Source: Sphingomonas sp. PsM26
GTDB taxonomy: Bacteria > Pseudomonadota > Alphaproteobacteria > Sphingomonadales > Sphingomonadaceae
Direction of reading: 5' to 3'
NCBI GenBank assembly: GCA_030433805.1
Contig: JARUXA010000009.1
Location: forward strand, 62,001-126,000
Length of the DNA stretch: 64,000 nt
The first letter of the stretch is position 1. Every line of letters begins with the position of its first letter. Position numbers and translations under genes: made by a program. Shown here piece by piece: positions 62,026-64,000 of the stretch. The notes beneath the pieces are model-generated. The model was not told where the DNA came from. It saw nothing but the letters and a program-made list of their open reading frames with translations, and did not search any database.

Positions 62026-62870
62026 TCCTCGATCGCAGACACTTGCTTGCGGGGGCCGGTGGCGCCGCAGCGCTCGGGCTCGTCGGAACCACGGTTGCCC
62101 GCGCTGCGGCGACGCGCCGGATCGGTGCGATCGGACTCCAGCTCTATACGGTGCGCGAGATCTTCCAGAAGGATCCCGTCGGCACGCTCGAGGCCCTCGC
62201 GAAGATCGGCTATCGTGAGATGGAGTTCGGCGGTGGCGGCTATGACGCGATGGACCACGCGATGCTGCGCAAGACGATGGACCGGCTGGGCCTGCGCGCG
62301 CCATCGGCGCACATCAGCTATGACGCGCTGCTCGGCAAGTTCGACGCATCGCTTGCGATGGCGAAGACGCTCGGGGTCAGCACGGTGGTCCTGCCGTACA
62401 TGACCGACCAGCACCGTACCGAGGCTGGCTGGAACGCAGCGCTTCCCAACTTCACCCGGTTCGCGACCGAGTTGCGCAAGGCTGGGATCGGCTTCGCCTA
62501 TCACAACCATGATTTCGAGTTCACGACAAAGCCGGGCGGGGTCAGCCTGTATGAGCGGTTGCTGCGCGAGACCAACCCGTCGCTCGTCAAGCTCGAGCTC
62601 GACCTCTATTGGGCCGCGCATGCGGGCGAGGATGTCGGCGCGTTGATCGATCGCTTGGGCGCACGGCTCTACGCCTATCACGTCAAGGACATGCGCGCCG
62701 ATCGCAGCATGTCGGCCGTTGGCGCGGGCAAGACCGATTTTGCCGCCCTGTTCCGCCGCAAGGGCAGCGCAGGCGTTCGCCACTTCTATGTCGAGAACGA
62801 TGAGGCGCCTGCGCCGTATCTGCCCGACGTCACCACCAGCTTCGAGACGCTGCGCGCGTTGCGGTACTGA
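62022..62870 (+). CDS. Tat-exported sugar phosphate isomerase/epimerase-like protein
   Basis: This 282-residue protein has a twin-Arg signal (LDRRHLLAGAGGAAALG). The TIM barrel follows: IGLQLYTVREIF, GYREMEFGGGGYDAM, YHNHDFEF (metal/substrate His), KLELDLYWAAHAG (Asp) and YAYHVKDM (His, Asp). It is the third isomerase-fold gene of the operon and the second with export. The substrate is probably the keto-glycoside or keto-sugar made by the neighbouring dehydrogenase. It is coupled to the subunit-3 gene and 23 bases before the GMC gene. Confidence 0.87.
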   Translation: MILDRRHLLAGAGGAAALGLVGTTVARAAATRRIGAIGLQLYTVREIFQKDPVGTLEALAKIGYREMEFGGGGYDAMDHAMLRKTMDRLGLRAPSAHISYDALLGKFDASLAMAKTLGVSTVVLPYMTDQHRTEAGWNAALPNFTRFATELRKAGIGFAYHNHDFEFTTKPGGVSLYERLLRETNPSLVKLELDLYWAAHAGEDVGALIDRLGARLYAYHVKDMRADRSMSAVGAGKTDFAALFRRKGSAGVRHFYVENDEAPAPYLPDVTTSFETLRALRY

Positions 62871-62893
62871 TCAGTCTAGCGGGAAATACCATC

Positions 62894-64000
62894 ATGGCAT
62901 CCACCAACAGGTTTGACGCGATCGTTATTGGATCGGGCGTCAGCGGCGGGTTCGCCGCCAAGGAACTCACGGAAAAGGGCCTGCGCGTCCTCATGCTCGA
63001 TCGCGGCATAATGGTCGAACATGGCGAAGATTACACATATGACGGCAAGCCAGCCTATGAGGTGCCGGCGCGCAATCGTATGCCCAAGCCACTGGAAGAC
63101 AGCGATTATTTCATCGCGAAGCACGGCTATGTCGCGCCCAGCAACCAGAAGTTCTATAATGACGACCGGCTGAACCCCTATGCCTTCGATGAGGGCGAGA
63201 AGTTCTACTGGATCCGCCCCGCCGCAGTCGGCGGAAAGTCGCTGATCTGGGGCCGCTGGGTGTTCCGCTGGAGCCCGGCCGATTTCGAGGCGAACAAGCG
63301 CGACGGGATCGATGGCGAGTGGCCGATCGGTTATGACGACGTCGCCCCATGGTACAGCTATGTCGAGAAATACATCGGCGTATCTGGCTCGCGCGAGAAC
63401 CTGCCGTATCTGCCCGACAGCGAGTTCCAGCCGCCAATGCCGATGAATGTCGCCGAGAAGTGGGTCAAGCAGCGGCTCGAGACGCAATTCCCGGGGCGCA
63501 AGCTGATCAACACGCGCCTGTCCAACATGACCGAGGACAAGCCCGACCAGAACCGTACCAAATGCCAGTTCCGTAACCAGTGCGGCAACGGCTGTTCGTT
63601 CGGCGCGTATTTCTCGACCCAAGCCGTCACGCTCCCCGCCGCACGCGCGACCGGGCGGCTCACGCTGCGATCGGACGCGGTGGTGACGAAGCTCGCGTAT
63701 GACGCAAAGCGCAAGCGTGTCACGGGGGTTCACTTCACCGATGCGAAAACCGGACTTTCCGAACTGGTCTCGGCCGATCTCGTGTTCCTCTGCGCATCGA
63801 CCATGGGGACCAACCAGATCCTGATGAACTCGCGCATGCCGGGTGGCGATCGCAGCTATTTCGATACCAGCGGCACGCTCGGCAAATATGTGATGGATCA
63901 CATCTTCCGCGTCGGGATCTCGGGTGAGATCCCGGGGATGCAGGACATGATCGAATATGGCCGCCGTCCGGGGGCGGTCTATATCCCGCGCTTCCGCAAT
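62894..64000 (+). CDS. GMC oxidoreductase (glycoside 3-dehydrogenase-like), cut by window end
   Basis: The ATG is at 62894 and the frame is open to the last base (369 codons). The FAD Rossmann motif is at the front (FDAIVIGSGVSGGFAAKEL), followed by LMLDRGIMVEHGEDYTYDGK, the flavin-contact loop AVGGKSLIWGRWVFRW and CQFRNQCGNGCSFGAYF, whose Cys-x5-Cys-x3-Cys spacing may hold a cluster or disulphide as in subunit-3-linked GMC enzymes. No signal peptide is present; export could be by hitch-hiking on the Tat-bearing small subunit. It probably oxidises glycosides at C3 and hands electrons to cytochrome c. Confidence 0.9.
   Translation, partial: MASTNRFDAIVIGSGVSGGFAAKELTEKGLRVLMLDRGIMVEHGEDYTYDGKPAYEVPARNRMPKPLEDSDYFIAKHGYVAPSNQKFYNDDRLNPYAFDEGEKFYWIRPAAVGGKSLIWGRWVFRWSPADFEANKRDGIDGEWPIGYDDVAPWYSYVEKYIGVSGSRENLPYLPDSEFQPPMPMNVAEKWVKQRLETQFPGRKLINTRLSNMTEDKPDQNRTKCQFRNQCGNGCSFGAYFSTQAVTLPAARATGRLTLRSDAVVTKLAYDAKRKRVTGVHFTDAKTGLSELVSADLVFLCASTMGTNQILMNSRMPGGDRSYFDTSGTLGKYVMDHIFRVGISGEIPGMQDMIEYGRRPGAVYIPRFRN

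Noticed and set aside
62876-63901. 341-codon minus-strand frame
   Set aside because: It is antisense to the GMC oxidoreductase, which has a clear FAD motif and runs off the window end.
1-64000. CRISPR arrays, rRNA genes, complete insertion sequences
   Set aside because: No regular short repeats with spacers, no rRNA sequence and no IS with terminal repeats were seen on either strand.

Overview
The window looks like chromosomal DNA of a sphingomonad (order Sphingomonadales, most likely Sphingomonas). It is GC-rich with strong GC bias at third codon positions. Its gene set fits that group: a 180-kDa-type NAD-glutamate dehydrogenase, a PAS_5-like protein, a CobT-type protein, a Fiu-like receptor operon, xanthophyll genes crtX/crtW/crtZ, and a periplasmic sugar-oxidation cluster with many Tat signals. 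The genus is inferred from these families, not from a marker gene.

Layout. 1-21.5 kb is core-like: the end of glutathione reductase, a parDE toxin-antitoxin pair, an M13 metallopeptidase, an acyl-CoA carboxylase beta subunit, a small ribbon-helix-helix operon, cobT, an iron-uptake operon (TonB receptor, Sel1 protein, PKHD hydroxylase, PepSY protein) behind two Fur-like boxes, a GT-C-like membrane protein, NAD-glutamate dehydrogenase and a PAS_5-like protein.

21.59-42.84 kb is a genomic island inserted in the 3' end of tRNA-Thr(CGT). The last 20 bases of the tRNA recur, one base shorter, at 42820-42838. A P4-type integrase sits directly beside the tRNA, followed by an AlpA-like factor, an XRE regulator and an AT-rich HUH-like replication gene. 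Next come about 4 kb of decayed DNA, including a frameshifted HNH (DUF262-type) nuclease gene. The right half carries the most interesting content: a compact, mostly minus-strand cluster (29.2-42.1 kb) encoding a protein of unknown family, an Hsp90-like GHKL ATPase, a B12-type radical SAM protein, a DGQHR/DndB-like protein, two ParB/sulfiredoxin-type proteins, a SNF2-like helicase, a small PD-(D/E)XK nuclease, a YaaC-like protein and a second PD-(D/E)XK protein. I do not recognise this combination as a named system. It is a candidate undescribed defence or DNA-modification system.

42.9-45.9 kb holds a broken polymorphic-toxin gene with its probable immunity gene, an orphan barstar and two small unknown genes. 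46-50 kb has an SGNH hydrolase, a YnfA protein and crtX, convergent with crtZ-crtW, which would make and glycosylate keto- and hydroxy-carotenoids. 50-54.4 kb has a PAP2 phosphatase, a GH29 alpha-L-fucosidase and a CPA1 antiporter.

54.5-64 kb is a sugar-utilisation locus. A DUF1080 (3-keto-glycoside hydrolase-like) gene and a LacI repressor face a long operon of MFS transporter, three TIM-barrel isomerases, Gfo/Idh/MocA oxidoreductase, cytochrome c, gluconate-2-dehydrogenase subunit 3-like protein and a GMC oxidoreductase cut by the window end. Together they resemble a glycoside 3-dehydrogenase/3-keto-sugar pathway in which periplasmic C3 oxidation feeds electrons to cytochrome c and the keto-glycoside is then cleaved and reduced. 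All coordinates and starts come from reading the sequence; no database search was run.
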